From Paramecium sonneborni (taxonomy: Eukaryota; Ciliophora; Oligohymenophorea; Peniculida; Parameciidae): a stretch of DNA of 64,000 nucleotides. This document shows positions 47,275 through 58,593 of the stretch, one piece after another (position 1 is the stretch's first letter; each line of letters begins with the position of its first letter). Location: positions 280,399-344,398 of the forward strand of contig CAJJDN010000100.1 of the NCBI GenBank assembly GCA_905182985.1, in the 5' to 3' direction. The position numbers and the translations under genes were made by a program. Below the pieces are notes generated by a model that did not search any database, had not been told where the DNA came from, and saw only the letters and a program-made list of their open reading frames with translations.

Positions 47275-48043
47275 TCAATAAACTAAATCTTTTAAATCAT
47301 TTTCCTTATTTCTTTAATCAAATGATTATATATCTACTTCTACTGGTTCTCCCATCGTTGTTTTTATTCTTGCTTATCCTATTAATTATCCTTTTAAAGA
47401 TGTAGGTCTCTTTTAATTCAATGCTATTGAAAATGCTTTGATGTTCATTAATATCACTTTATCTTCAAATGATTTCTTTCCAACAGGTACCATTAAATTT
47501 GAACCTGAATCCACTCTAAATTCTATAGAACCTGCTTTTGCTCCTTTTATTGCTTAAGTTAGTTCTTAAGGTAAAACTAATGTTCCAGCCTTTGGATTTG
47601 GCATCAAACCCTTTGTACCTAATAATCTTGCATAAGGTTTTAAATGAACTAACATTTCTTATGTTGTTATTAATTTCTCAAATTTATATGTTCCATCTTT
47701 AATTGATTTCAAAATCTCTTCTTAACCAACAAAATCTGCTCCTGCCTATTATTATTTTATTATATCAAATTACTCTTAATGCAACTTCATTTAATTCATT
47801 ACTAGTCAAAACTGCTATTGATACATTCTTTCCTAATCCACCTGGTAACATACATGTTCCTCTTACATTTTAATCACCATGTTTTGGATCAACATTCAAC
47901 CTTAATTAAAAATCTATTGTCTCATCAAATTTTGCTTTTGCTCTCTCCTTTATTAATTTTACTGCATCTCCTATTCTTATTTTTGGAGTCTCTGTTACTT
48001 TCACTTTTGCAAAATTTACTAATACTCTTCCTCTCAATAACAT
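47275..48043 (-). CDS. organellar (mitochondrial) ribosomal protein L1
   Basis: The protein follows the bacterial/organellar uL1 family: VKLIKERAKAKFDETIDFQL, an N-terminal RNA-binding half with VRGTCMLPGGLGKNV, a central KPYARLLGTKGLMPNPKAGTL (family GR-LGP-GLMPNPK-GTV) and a closing RPTSLKGQLI. A 28-nt intron near 47755 restores the frame. About 245 residues, right for L1. L1 binds 23S-type rRNA at the stalk and guides E-site tRNA; in a ciliate this bacterial-type version should serve the mitochondrion, although a targeting peptide is not obvious. TGA at 47275-47277. Confidence 0.9.
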
Positions 48044-49060
48044 TTTTATTTAATAATCAATATTAATTATATTATAATTTAATAATATCACATACTCACA
48101 AAATAGATATTAATTATTCAAGAAGTCTAACAAAAGAAATCAACAACATTAAATCTTAATTACTAATCATCCTATTAATATCATTCCTCCTTTATTATAT
48201 CATTATTATACAAAAACCAGTCTTTATCTAGTGAATATAGAAGAAACTATCATAAACATATACTAATAGTTAGTACAGATGTAATTGAGATCAATTGTAT
48301 TTAAAGTTTAATCATATTCTAAAGTATTATTTAACCTCATTTACCTGATCTAATAAACAAAATAGGCAATTATTGTAAAAAATTATCAATCAAATGTCAA
48401 ACTTATTTATAAGTAATGGATCATTCCAAAATATAAACATAATTTTATTAAAATGAAATAAAATTATTTCTTATACCTTTATCAGGCTTTTATCAAAGCT
48501 TTCTAATATAGAATTATTATTTTACAATACAAATTTAGCATAGATTAAATTAATCAAACACTTAAATTCTATTGTAATAAAAGAATTTTATTCTCAAAAT
48601 AAAAGACTTGAATTCATTAAAAAAATAACAAAATTTATTAAGTCTATTTTATAGAGAAACAAATATAATCATTATTTAGAATTATAATAATAATACCATT
48701 AGGCGAAATCCTATCAGTTAATTTTAAATTTTACATTTTCTGATTTGATATTTGATTAAATTATTTTATGGTTTCTAGTTATTTTTGTGATTTTAGGGTT
48801 AATTTGGACTCTTGTACAAATTAGCTTTATTAGCTTTGGTTTTGTTCATTAGAATATTAATTTTTAAAATCATTAAAAAAAATATTTTACAGCAATAGAT
48901 TTTTAAGTTGCTTATAATGTAACTATGTTTTATTTGAAAGAGTAGTCTCAATTTTATAAATAATATAAAAATTCTAATCAATTTGAAATCATATATCATG
49001 TAAAAATATTCTAACACATTTTCATTATTTAAACAATTTGATATATAAAGATTTTGAATC
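48044..49060. other. AT-rich region without a supported gene
   Basis: About 1 kb of A/T-dominated sequence after the L1 start. Short frames occur on both strands but none has a domain or start-plus-intron support. It leads into the minisatellite. Confidence 0.5.
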
Positions 49061-49588
49061 TCATTAAAAAATAAATTTGTTTCAGTTGAAATAAAATGTA
49101 AACATTATTAATTAATTTTAAAAAAAATTATATTTCGTTTAATATGAATTATAAATATTAAGAATCTCAATAAAAAATAATTGTATTTCATTTTATAAAA
49201 AATAACAACATTATCAATTTGAATTTTATTGAAAAAGAACATTACTACCTTTGATATAAATATTAATTTTTATCAAATGAATTAATAATATGTTAAAATA
49301 AAATTCATAAAAATTATATTTTTTATCAAATGAAATAAAATGATTTTTAAATAAAATTAATAATGTTTATTATTTTTATAAAATGAAGTAATGTTCTTTT
49401 TAAATAAAATTCAATATACTTATATTTTTTATCAAACGAAATAAAATTATTTTTTAATAAAATATATAAACTTTATATTGTTTATCAATTGAAGTAATGT
49501 TCTTTTTAAATAATATTCATAATGTTTATATTTTTTATCAAACGAAATAAAATTATTTTTAAATAAAATTCATAATGTTTATATTTTT
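49061..49588. repeat. AT-rich minisatellite, degenerate units of about 55-60 bp
   Basis: Units combine a TATCAAA(C/T)GAAATAAAAT core, a TTTTTAAATAAAATTCATAA segment and a run of T. At least six units are recognisable and become more regular towards 49588. The part 49258-49588 is absent from the second version of this locus at 50376-51812, which has an unrelated filler there. Confidence 0.6.
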
Positions 49589-50374
49589 TAGTTTAGATTT
49601 TCAAGCTAAAATGTTTTTATTTTAACATTAATTTATATTTGAGGATATTAAACAATGAAAGATATCCTTAAGGCAATTTAAATTTCCAACAAAAAATCAT
49701 AATTAATAATAATATTATCAATAAAAGTAACTTCGATTGATTTTTTAAATAATGATGAAATATAATAACAGACTTCAGATATCAAGCAAAGTAAAATTAA
49801 ACTTAAAGCATATGAGATAATTAATAAATATTAATAATCTATCTTAGGCAATCTCTTTAAATAAATTAGGCTTTATCATAAAACCGGCATTAATTTTAAT
49901 ATTTAAGTTAATATTTTTGATAATAAACTTTATTCTAGCAATATTAATCAAAGAGAAGCAATAGTTAACAGTTTTTTATAGGAAATATTCTCGTTAAAAA
50001 AATCTTTTTTTTTAAATTAAAATCTCAAAATGTATGAGGTCCTCTTAAGGCAGTTGCCCAAACCGTCCTGAAACAGAAAATTACTGTAAAGCTGTGAAGT
50101 AGGCCTCCTGATCAATACCCTGCTGTCGGGATGGTATAATTTAAAATGATAGTGTGGAATACTCTTAATATGAATCCATAGATTAACTTAAAGGAACTAT
50201 TTTGATCTTCTTGGAGGTTAATAATAAGTTCATTCCCAAATATTCTCAAAACAATATTAACTATCTTAAATATCGTTCCCTAGAACCTATATGGTTCTTT
50301 AAACCCAGAAATGATAAATTTCTAAAAATTAAAATTCTCCAAAATCTCAGAGCTCAAAGAAGAGAAGTTCTAGA
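49137..50374. repeat. first version of a locus present twice with different middles
   Basis: 49137-49257 and 49589-50374 recur at 50376-50496 and 51027-51812. Between them this version has 331 bp of minisatellite, the other 530 bp of unrelated AT-rich sequence. The N at 50375 separates the two versions. Confidence 0.8.
49655..50071 (+). CDS. unidentified small ORF (139 codons)
   Basis: ATG 49655 to TGA 50069-50071, uninterrupted; Ile/Lys/Asn/Gln-rich, predicted helical, no domain recognised. The same frame is present at 51093-51509 in the second version of the locus. Downstream, a GC-richer block with codons unlike the rest of the window (CTG, CTC, ACC, TCG) may be a different element. Confidence 0.3.
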
Positions 50375-51812
50375 NGTTTAATATGAATTATAAATATTAA
50401 GAATCTCAATAAAAAATAATTGTATTTCATTTTATAAAAAATAACAACATTATCAATTTGAATTTTATTGAAAAAGAACATTACTACCTTTGATATTATA
50501 TGATTAAAATCTTAAATAAATAATTTAGACTAAATTAAAATTAATAAAATGAATTAGATTTATAGTCATCATTTGATTACAGATCTCTCTTTCAGAGTTA
50601 TTTAGTTTATCTGTTAATAACTTATCAAACATTACCTCAATCAATTAAAATCTTGTAATGATGTACCTAGAATTTTATGAATCCCGAAAAAGTTTAATTT
50701 TTCAATATCTTCTGTTAAATCTTCTATTAAAAATTTTTCTAAGACATAAGTAGAGTTTATAAGAAAGTATCAAATTTCGTTCTAATGATAGTTTAAACTG
50801 TATCAAGAATTCATCTCTTTTCAAATTAAGTTTCCTCTTCTCCATTTATTTTTTATTATCTGAAACAATTAACCTTAAAATTAATGTCATAATAGATTTA
50901 TCTAGGGATAACATTTTGGAGTAGTTTATAGATTGATAAATCTATTTGATCTTCTTTGTTATTATTGAGAAATTTCATCAATTATATCAATTATGATACT
51001 TTCAATATAATTTTTTAGTACTTACATAGTTTAGATTTTCAAGCTAAAATGTTTTTATTTTAACATTAATTTATATTTGAGGATATTAAACAATGAAAGA
51101 TATCCTTAAGGCAATTTAAATTTCCAACAAAAAATCATAATTAATAATAATATTATCAATAAAAGTAACTTCGATTGATTTTTTAAATAATGATGAAATA
51201 TAATAACAGACTTCAGATATCAAGCAAAGTAAAATTAAACTTAAAGCATATGAGATAATTAATAAATATTAATAATCTATCTTAGGCAATCTCTTTAAAT
51301 AAATTAGGCTTTATCATAAAACCGGCATTAATTTTAATATTTAAGTTAATATTTTTGATAATAAACTTTATTCTAGCAATATTAATCAAAGAGAAGCAAT
51401 AGTTAACAGTTTTTTATAGGAAATATTCTCGTTAAAAAAATCTTTTTTTTTAAATTAAAATCTCAAAATGTATGAGGTCCTCTTAAGGCAGTTGCCCAAA
51501 CCGTCCTGAAACAGAAAATTACTGTAAAGCTGTGAAGTAGGCCTCCTGATCAATACCCTGCTGTCGGGATGGTATAATTTAAAATGATAGTGTGGAATAC
51601 TCTTAATATGAATCCATAGATTAACTTAAAGGAACTATTTTGATCTTCTTGGAGGTTAATAATAAGTTCATTCCCAAATATTCTCAAAACAATATTAACT
51701 ATCTTAAATATCGTTCCCTAGAACCTATATGGTTCTTTAAACCCAGAAATGATAAATTTCTAAAAATTAAAATTCTCCAAAATCTCAGAGCTCAAAGAAG
51801 AGAAGTTCTAGA
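50375..51812. repeat. N join plus second version of the duplicated locus
   Basis: 50375 is N. 50376-50496 equals 49137-49257 and 51027-51812 equals 49589-50374; 50497-51026 is specific to this version. The variable parts of both versions start within GATA and end at TA before GTTT. Confidence 0.8.
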
Positions 51813-52569
51813 AACAAAGAATTCCATCATTATTCAAATCTTTTTTTTCAAATATATCTCAATTCTGATTGGCTCAATCTATTAAACTGACAATAAAAAA
51901 AATTTTAAACAATATTAAAATTGAACTCTGCAAAACAGCTAATATTAGGAAAAGATCTTTGATTAAGAAATATTTTTCTGACAAAATCTATTGCCTACTC
52001 TTTGTGATAAAAATTATGCCACATATAATAAAGCTTTGTAATTGGATTGGACTTAACTAACAGTCATTAATAAAATCTGGAAAAATAAAATTTAAGGTTT
52101 ACTAATTTAGACTTCCTTAAACAAGGGTATCATATTCTATGAAGTTGATTCGAATTATTAAAATAGCTCCCTCTATCCTAACAATCCAAGAATGCAGACC
52201 TATATAATTGATGTTTCATCTAGTTAAATATATTAAATCATTTTATGTACAAACTTTTATAAATATGAGCCTTCATTTTTATCTAAGATAGTGAAGAAAT
52301 TAAGCAGATATTCCAGGAAGGAAATTAGGATAAAATATTGCTGTTCAAAAATAATACCCCTGTGTTATACCATCTAATCATAAGGAAAATATTATTAATC
52401 AGTCAGAATAATGTAAAATATGCACTTAAAAAAAGACTAAGGCTATTGTAACGATTGGGTCGTAAGTAAATAAAATTTAGTTGTCAATTTCTTCTTTAAT
52501 CCCTTAAATAGATAAAATTTATTTATTTGATTGTGATTCATATTTTGGTTTAGAATTCAGAGTATAAGA
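51813..52569. other. AT-rich region without a recognised gene
   Basis: Unique continuation of the second contig version. Short plus-strand frames read without TAA/TAG are present near 51640-52060 but show no domain. No start, intron set or RNA feature can be supported. Confidence 0.4.
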
Positions 52570-52759
52570 TATTCCGAAATTCAAGGATTCTTTTAAATAA
52601 AAAATAAATGAATGAAATAAATACTATTCTTTCAAGATATTTTAAATAAAGCAACCCATTTAAAGAATCTCAAAGTTTATTAGATTTGTTGGAAAAGAGG
52701 ACATAAGTTTGGTTAAAAAAATTGATACTTTGTAATTTTGCTTAAAGAATTGTTATTAA

Positions 52760-52809
52760 GAGCTTTTCAGCTCGTGCTTAGCACTACCAACAGAAGTCTC
52801 TTCTGGGCT
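52760..52809 (+). other. GC-richer block of consecutive hairpins, possible structured RNA
   Basis: In 50 bp three stem-loops follow each other: GAGC(52760)...GCTC(52773), GTGC TTA GCAC (52774-52784) and CAGAAG TCT CTTCTG (52791-52805); alternatively AGCTC (52769-52773) pairs with GGGCT (52805-52809) to enclose the last two. The block stands out against sequence of far higher AT content. No tRNA, snoRNA or ribozyme signature was recognised. The second contig copy lies 1899 bp downstream. Confidence 0.4.
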
Positions 52810-52908
52810 AATAAAAGTTAATTTAATTTTTTTTTGAATTTTCTATTTATTTATTTATGTTGCAGGATATTATAATTTCATTTATTGTCAAGATGTCTAA
52901 TGGATATT

Positions 52909-52953
52909 ATTACCCTAAATCAAAGTAACACAAATCAGGGTAATACCTGATTT
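52909..52953 (+). other. two mutually exclusive hairpins
   Basis: ATTACCCT (52909-52916) is the exact complement of AGGGTAAT (52937-52944), and AAATCAGG (52932-52939) is the exact complement of CCTGATTT (52946-52953). The shared AGG makes the two stems compete, the geometry of a switch or attenuator, but no adjacent gene is known. Repeated in the second contig copy. Confidence 0.4.
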
Positions 52954-54147
52954 GGATTTTCAACATTTTTCTTATTCATTTCTGAATAATTAAGTATTAC
53001 TATTCCCTATTATTTCATTAAATTCAGTACCTCTATACAGGTTAGTTTTTTCTAATTAATATAGAAAATCCATCCTTGAATCTCTTTGACCAAAAACTTC
53101 ATTAATTTTTTAATTGTGATAACCTTCATCTAAACCATTATGTATAATTTCATCATAATTTCTAACGAGATGTAATGTATTTTGAATATAGGGGCTTATA
53201 AATGAATGTATTCCATAGCTACTACATTGTGATTTACAATATTTTTTTCTACGATTTATTAAGACTAATTCTTTTTTCCTAGTTAAGATTTTAGTTTTAT
53301 TCTGATTAATTTTAAGTGAAAACCTTTAACTACTCAATATTAATTTGAATATTAAATTTTAAATTAAAAGTTTATTTTTGAGTTTAAATTTATAAGTTGA
53401 TATTTTTAAATTAAATTTTTTGATAAAATATTTAATATAAAAAAGTTAAAATATATTATTTTGTTTTAGTATATTATTTTTTTTGATTGCAAAATTATTT
53501 ATTGTGACATTCAATTTTTCTATTTCTGCTTTATTTGAAAAGTTCCAAAAAATAATTTCTCCTAATAAAACAAGATTCAAGGAGAGGATATTCGAGAAAC
53601 CATAAACCTGAAGAGAATGAATGGGTAATTAATTGAGGAGGAAATACAATGAGTAAAAATTCTTAATTTCCTATTTCACACATAATATTATAAAATTTAA
53701 TAAAAATCTATCAAACTCTTAAAATTTTCAAAATTATATTATTTAAACCTAATAACTATTGTCTATGTATATGAACGGTAATTAAATTATTTATCTTTGT
53801 TCTTAGAAAAAAAATATAGAAACTAATTATTAATAATAAATGCTCAACTATCATCATAATCTTTTTAGAGATGTTATTGAAAAATTCCAAAAAATCAAAG
53901 AATTTTGAAGATTTCTTTTATAATGAATAAAATGTCTCCCTAAGATATTCTATCTTCTGTTTCTATTATATTTTTTCTCGTTTTATTCCTTTAAATACTT
54001 AATTATAAATAATTTCAAACAAAAATGAAGAATTCTTATTATTTTCAATTTTAATAATTTTTTGGATTAATCTTATAAGAATTTAATAATTTAAATGATA
54101 GAAAAAGTCAGATTTTATTATTTTAAATAGAGTTTAAACTTTTTAAT

Positions 54148-54357
54148 ATGGTTCTTAAAAGTAAAATAATTTGGTTGTAAGCTACTAGAGCGTATTTAAT
54201 AGAATAAATTAAGTAATGTAATAATGCTAGATTCAGAACTGGCTCTGGGAAAAGTACAATATTTAATTTATTAAGTAAAGCATAATTTTAAATTATAGAA
54301 GATGAAGATGATAATCACTTGGTCTTCTCATAGAATTAGGAAATATTTAATAGATGA
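54148..54357 (+). pseudogene. P-loop NTPase fragment, ABC-transporter-like
   Basis: A 69-codon frame from ATG 54148 to TGA 54355 contains RTGSGKSTIFNLLSKA, a perfect Walker A motif of the kind in ABC-transporter nucleotide-binding domains (GRTGSGKST). Nothing else of the domain (Q-loop, signature, Walker B) follows in any frame I tried, so it is probably a remnant. The same fragment at 56047-56256 is the contig-overlap copy. Confidence 0.45.
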
Positions 54358-54467
54358 TAGGAGGATAGGATTCAACAACAAAATTACCTAAACTTTATTA
54401 TTCACATTCCATATTAAAAGTCAATTTAAAAATCAAAATAAGTTTTATTCTCACCTTAAGAAATATT

Positions 54468-56366
54468 NTATTCCGAAATTCAAGGATTCTTTTAAATAAA
54501 AAATAAATGAATGAAATAAATACTATTCTTTCAAGATATTTTAAATAAAGCAACCCATTTAAAGAATCTCAAAGTTTATTAGATTTGTTGGAAAAGAGGA
54601 CATAAGTTTGGTTAAAAAAATTGATACTTTGTAATTTTGCTTAAAGAATTGTTATTAAGAGCTTTTCAGCTCGTGCTTAGCACTACCAACAGAAGTCTCT
54701 TCTGGGCTAATAAAAGTTAATTTAATTTTTTTTTGAATTTTCTATTTATTTATTTATGTTGCAGGATATTATAATTTCATTTATTGTCAAGATGTCTAAT
54801 GGATATTATTACCCTAAATCAAAGTAACACAAATCAGGGTAATACCTGATTTGGATTTTCAACATTTTTCTTATTCATTTCTGAATAATTAAGTATTACT
54901 ATTCCCTATTATTTCATTAAATTCAGTACCTCTATACAGGTTAGTTTTTTCTAATTAATATAGAAAATCCATCCTTGAATCTCTTTGACCAAAAACTTCA
55001 TTAATTTTTTAATTGTGATAACCTTCATCTAAACCATTATGTATAATTTCATCATAATTTCTAACGAGATGTAATGTATTTTGAATATAGGGGCTTATAA
55101 ATGAATGTATTCCATAGCTACTACATTGTGATTTACAATATTTTTTTCTACGATTTATTAAGACTAATTCTTTTTTCCTAGTTAAGATTTTAGTTTTATT
55201 CTGATTAATTTTAAGTGAAAACCTTTAACTACTCAATATTAATTTGAATATTAAATTTTAAATTAAAAGTTTATTTTTGAGTTTAAATTTATAAGTTGAT
55301 ATTTTTAAATTAAATTTTTTGATAAAATATTTAATATAAAAAAGTTAAAATATATTATTTTGTTTTAGTATATTATTTTTTTTGATTGCAAAATTATTTA
55401 TTGTGACATTCAATTTTTCTATTTCTGCTTTATTTGAAAAGTTCCAAAAAATAATTTCTCCTAATAAAACAAGATTCAAGGAGAGGATATTCGAGAAACC
55501 ATAAACCTGAAGAGAATGAATGGGTAATTAATTGAGGAGGAAATACAATGAGTAAAAATTCTTAATTTCCTATTTCACACATAATATTATAAAATTTAAT
55601 AAAAATCTATCAAACTCTTAAAATTTTCAAAATTATATTATTTAAACCTAATAACTATTGTCTATGTATATGAACGGTAATTAAATTATTTATCTTTGTT
55701 CTTAGAAAAAAAATATAGAAACTAATTATTAATAATAAATGCTCAACTATCATCATAATCTTTTTAGAGATGTTATTGAAAAATTCCAAAAAATCAAAGA
55801 ATTTTGAAGATTTCTTTTATAATGAATAAAATGTCTCCCTAAGATATTCTATCTTCTGTTTCTATTATATTTTTTCTCGTTTTATTCCTTTAAATACTTA
55901 ATTATAAATAATTTCAAACAAAAATGAAGAATTCTTATTATTTTCAATTTTAATAATTTTTTGGATTAATCTTATAAGAATTTAATAATTTAAATGATAG
56001 AAAAAGTCAGATTTTATTATTTTAAATAGAGTTTAAACTTTTTAATATGGTTCTTAAAAGTAAAATAATTTGGTTGTAAGCTACTAGAGCGTATTTAATA
56101 GAATAAATTAAGTAATGTAATAATGCTAGATTCAGAACTGGCTCTGGGAAAAGTACAATATTTAATTTATTAAGTAAAGCATAATTTTAAATTATAGAAG
56201 ATGAAGATGATAATCACTTGGTCTTCTCATAGAATTAGGAAATATTTAATAGATGATAGGAGGATAGGATTCAACAACAAAATTACCTAAACTTTATTAT
56301 TCACATTCCATATTAAAAGTCAATTTAAAAATCAAAATAAGTTTTATTCTCACCTTAAGAAATATT
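54468..56366. repeat. N join plus right copy of the 1898-bp overlap
   Basis: 54468 is N; 54469-56366 repeats 52570-54467, and unique sequence resumes at 56367. Features inside it duplicate those listed for the left copy. Confidence 0.85.
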
Positions 56367-57466
56367 TAAGTAAAAGCTATTTTCAATATTCACAAAGAAT
56401 TTATTTAGGATATTTAAAAATTAATAATTGAATAATTAAATGGAATGGAAATATAAATAAAACTAATGTTAGACTAGCAAGATTCTACTCATGAATAAAA
56501 GATTCCAAAAAGTTATAGTAATTTATAGGCATATCAATTAACATCCTTTTCTGATATCGACCCTCTCTAATTGTAAAGCTTTTTAAAACAAACTTCTAAA
56601 AATTAGATACTTTTTTTGAAATTAAGGATTAAGATATAGATTGAATTGATTATTCAAAAGAGCTTTTAGATATGGAAATATCTATAGAAATAATTATTTA
56701 CAATAGGTAAATTATTGTTTAAATAAAAAGTATATTTAAATTGAAATTGAATGTGATTACAAAACAATGTTTTATGCATTGAAATTTGAGAAGAATCTGC
56801 ATTCAATTATAACAATAAATGGATTTTAGCAATTATGGCATTTAAAAATCTATTAGGTAAAATTAAAAAGCTTTAAATAATCTTGATTAATTGAATCTAT
56901 TATTAGATTAATCTATTGATAATTTTAAAGTCTTCCTTAATTTAATGATTAATTCACATCATTTAACGAGTTTAAAAAATTTCCTATTGATAAATTATTT
57001 TTTAGCTAATCTTTATAAATATAATTCTTTTTAGATATATATAAAAATATATCCTACTAATCCGATATCTTGTTAACTTCTATTTAAGGTGTAAGTAAAT
57101 AACTATTATCGTTTAAAAGGTATTCGATAATTCTAGTACATACCTAAAATTATTATCAACAAAATTTTTTTAATGATTTTTTCTAATTAAAATTTATCTC
57201 TAACTGATGTCATTTATAATCCCATTAATATTTCAGTCAAGGAAGTTTAAACTTCTATTATTTGAATAATATATTTCAAATTCTATTTTAAATTCTTATT
57301 ATGCTTTGTATTCCTTTTAATTGATTTATTTTCATTATTGGATAGCCTCAATTTCATTAGTTTGAGTATTTTTTAGCTTTATATAACAATATGATAACTT
57401 AAAAGATATAAATTATTAAATCATATTACAAATATAAATATTGATAAAGGACAATCTGCGTATTGA
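56341..57466. repeat. left copy of a 1126-bp artefactual overlap
   Basis: Recurs at 57468-58593 after the N at 57467. Around 56880-56930 it contains a segment closely related to the coiled-coil gene near 62830-62880. Confidence 0.85.
56866..56960 (-). pseudogene. diverged copy of part of the right-edge coiled-coil gene
   Basis: About 50 bp from 56881 match 62831-62880 with only about three differences and the same orientation; flanking sequence drifts apart. No long frame surrounds it, so it looks like a decayed paralogue or the end of a dispersed repeat. Also present in the contig-overlap copy about 1127 bp downstream. Confidence 0.45.
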
Positions 57467-58593
57467 NGTTTTATTCTCACCTTAAGAAATATTTAAGTAA
57501 AAGCTATTTTCAATATTCACAAAGAATTTATTTAGGATATTTAAAAATTAATAATTGAATAATTAAATGGAATGGAAATATAAATAAAACTAATGTTAGA
57601 CTAGCAAGATTCTACTCATGAATAAAAGATTCCAAAAAGTTATAGTAATTTATAGGCATATCAATTAACATCCTTTTCTGATATCGACCCTCTCTAATTG
57701 TAAAGCTTTTTAAAACAAACTTCTAAAAATTAGATACTTTTTTTGAAATTAAGGATTAAGATATAGATTGAATTGATTATTCAAAAGAGCTTTTAGATAT
57801 GGAAATATCTATAGAAATAATTATTTACAATAGGTAAATTATTGTTTAAATAAAAAGTATATTTAAATTGAAATTGAATGTGATTACAAAACAATGTTTT
57901 ATGCATTGAAATTTGAGAAGAATCTGCATTCAATTATAACAATAAATGGATTTTAGCAATTATGGCATTTAAAAATCTATTAGGTAAAATTAAAAAGCTT
58001 TAAATAATCTTGATTAATTGAATCTATTATTAGATTAATCTATTGATAATTTTAAAGTCTTCCTTAATTTAATGATTAATTCACATCATTTAACGAGTTT
58101 AAAAAATTTCCTATTGATAAATTATTTTTTAGCTAATCTTTATAAATATAATTCTTTTTAGATATATATAAAAATATATCCTACTAATCCGATATCTTGT
58201 TAACTTCTATTTAAGGTGTAAGTAAATAACTATTATCGTTTAAAAGGTATTCGATAATTCTAGTACATACCTAAAATTATTATCAACAAAATTTTTTTAA
58301 TGATTTTTTCTAATTAAAATTTATCTCTAACTGATGTCATTTATAATCCCATTAATATTTCAGTCAAGGAAGTTTAAACTTCTATTATTTGAATAATATA
58401 TTTCAAATTCTATTTTAAATTCTTATTATGCTTTGTATTCCTTTTAATTGATTTATTTTCATTATTGGATAGCCTCAATTTCATTAGTTTGAGTATTTTT
58501 TAGCTTTATATAACAATATGATAACTTAAAAGATATAAATTATTAAATCATATTACAAATATAAATATTGATAAAGGACAATCTGCGTATTGA
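57467..58593. repeat. N join plus right copy of the 1126-bp overlap
   Basis: 57467 is N; 57468-58593 repeats 56341-57466. Confidence 0.85.

Larger units (their letters stand above)
52570..54467. repeat. left copy of a 1898-bp artefactual overlap
   Basis: Recurs, by eye identically, at 54469-56366 after the N at 54468. Apart from the structured blocks and the P-loop fragment listed below, it is AT-rich with no supported gene. Confidence 0.85.

Noticed and set aside
47818..48066. Plus-strand Leu-rich frame
   Set aside because: Antisense of ribosomal protein L1.
52774..52805. tRNA or H/ACA snoRNA identity for the hairpin block
   Set aside because: No acceptor stem, T-loop, H box or ACA at the right spacing could be found, so it is left as an unassigned structure.
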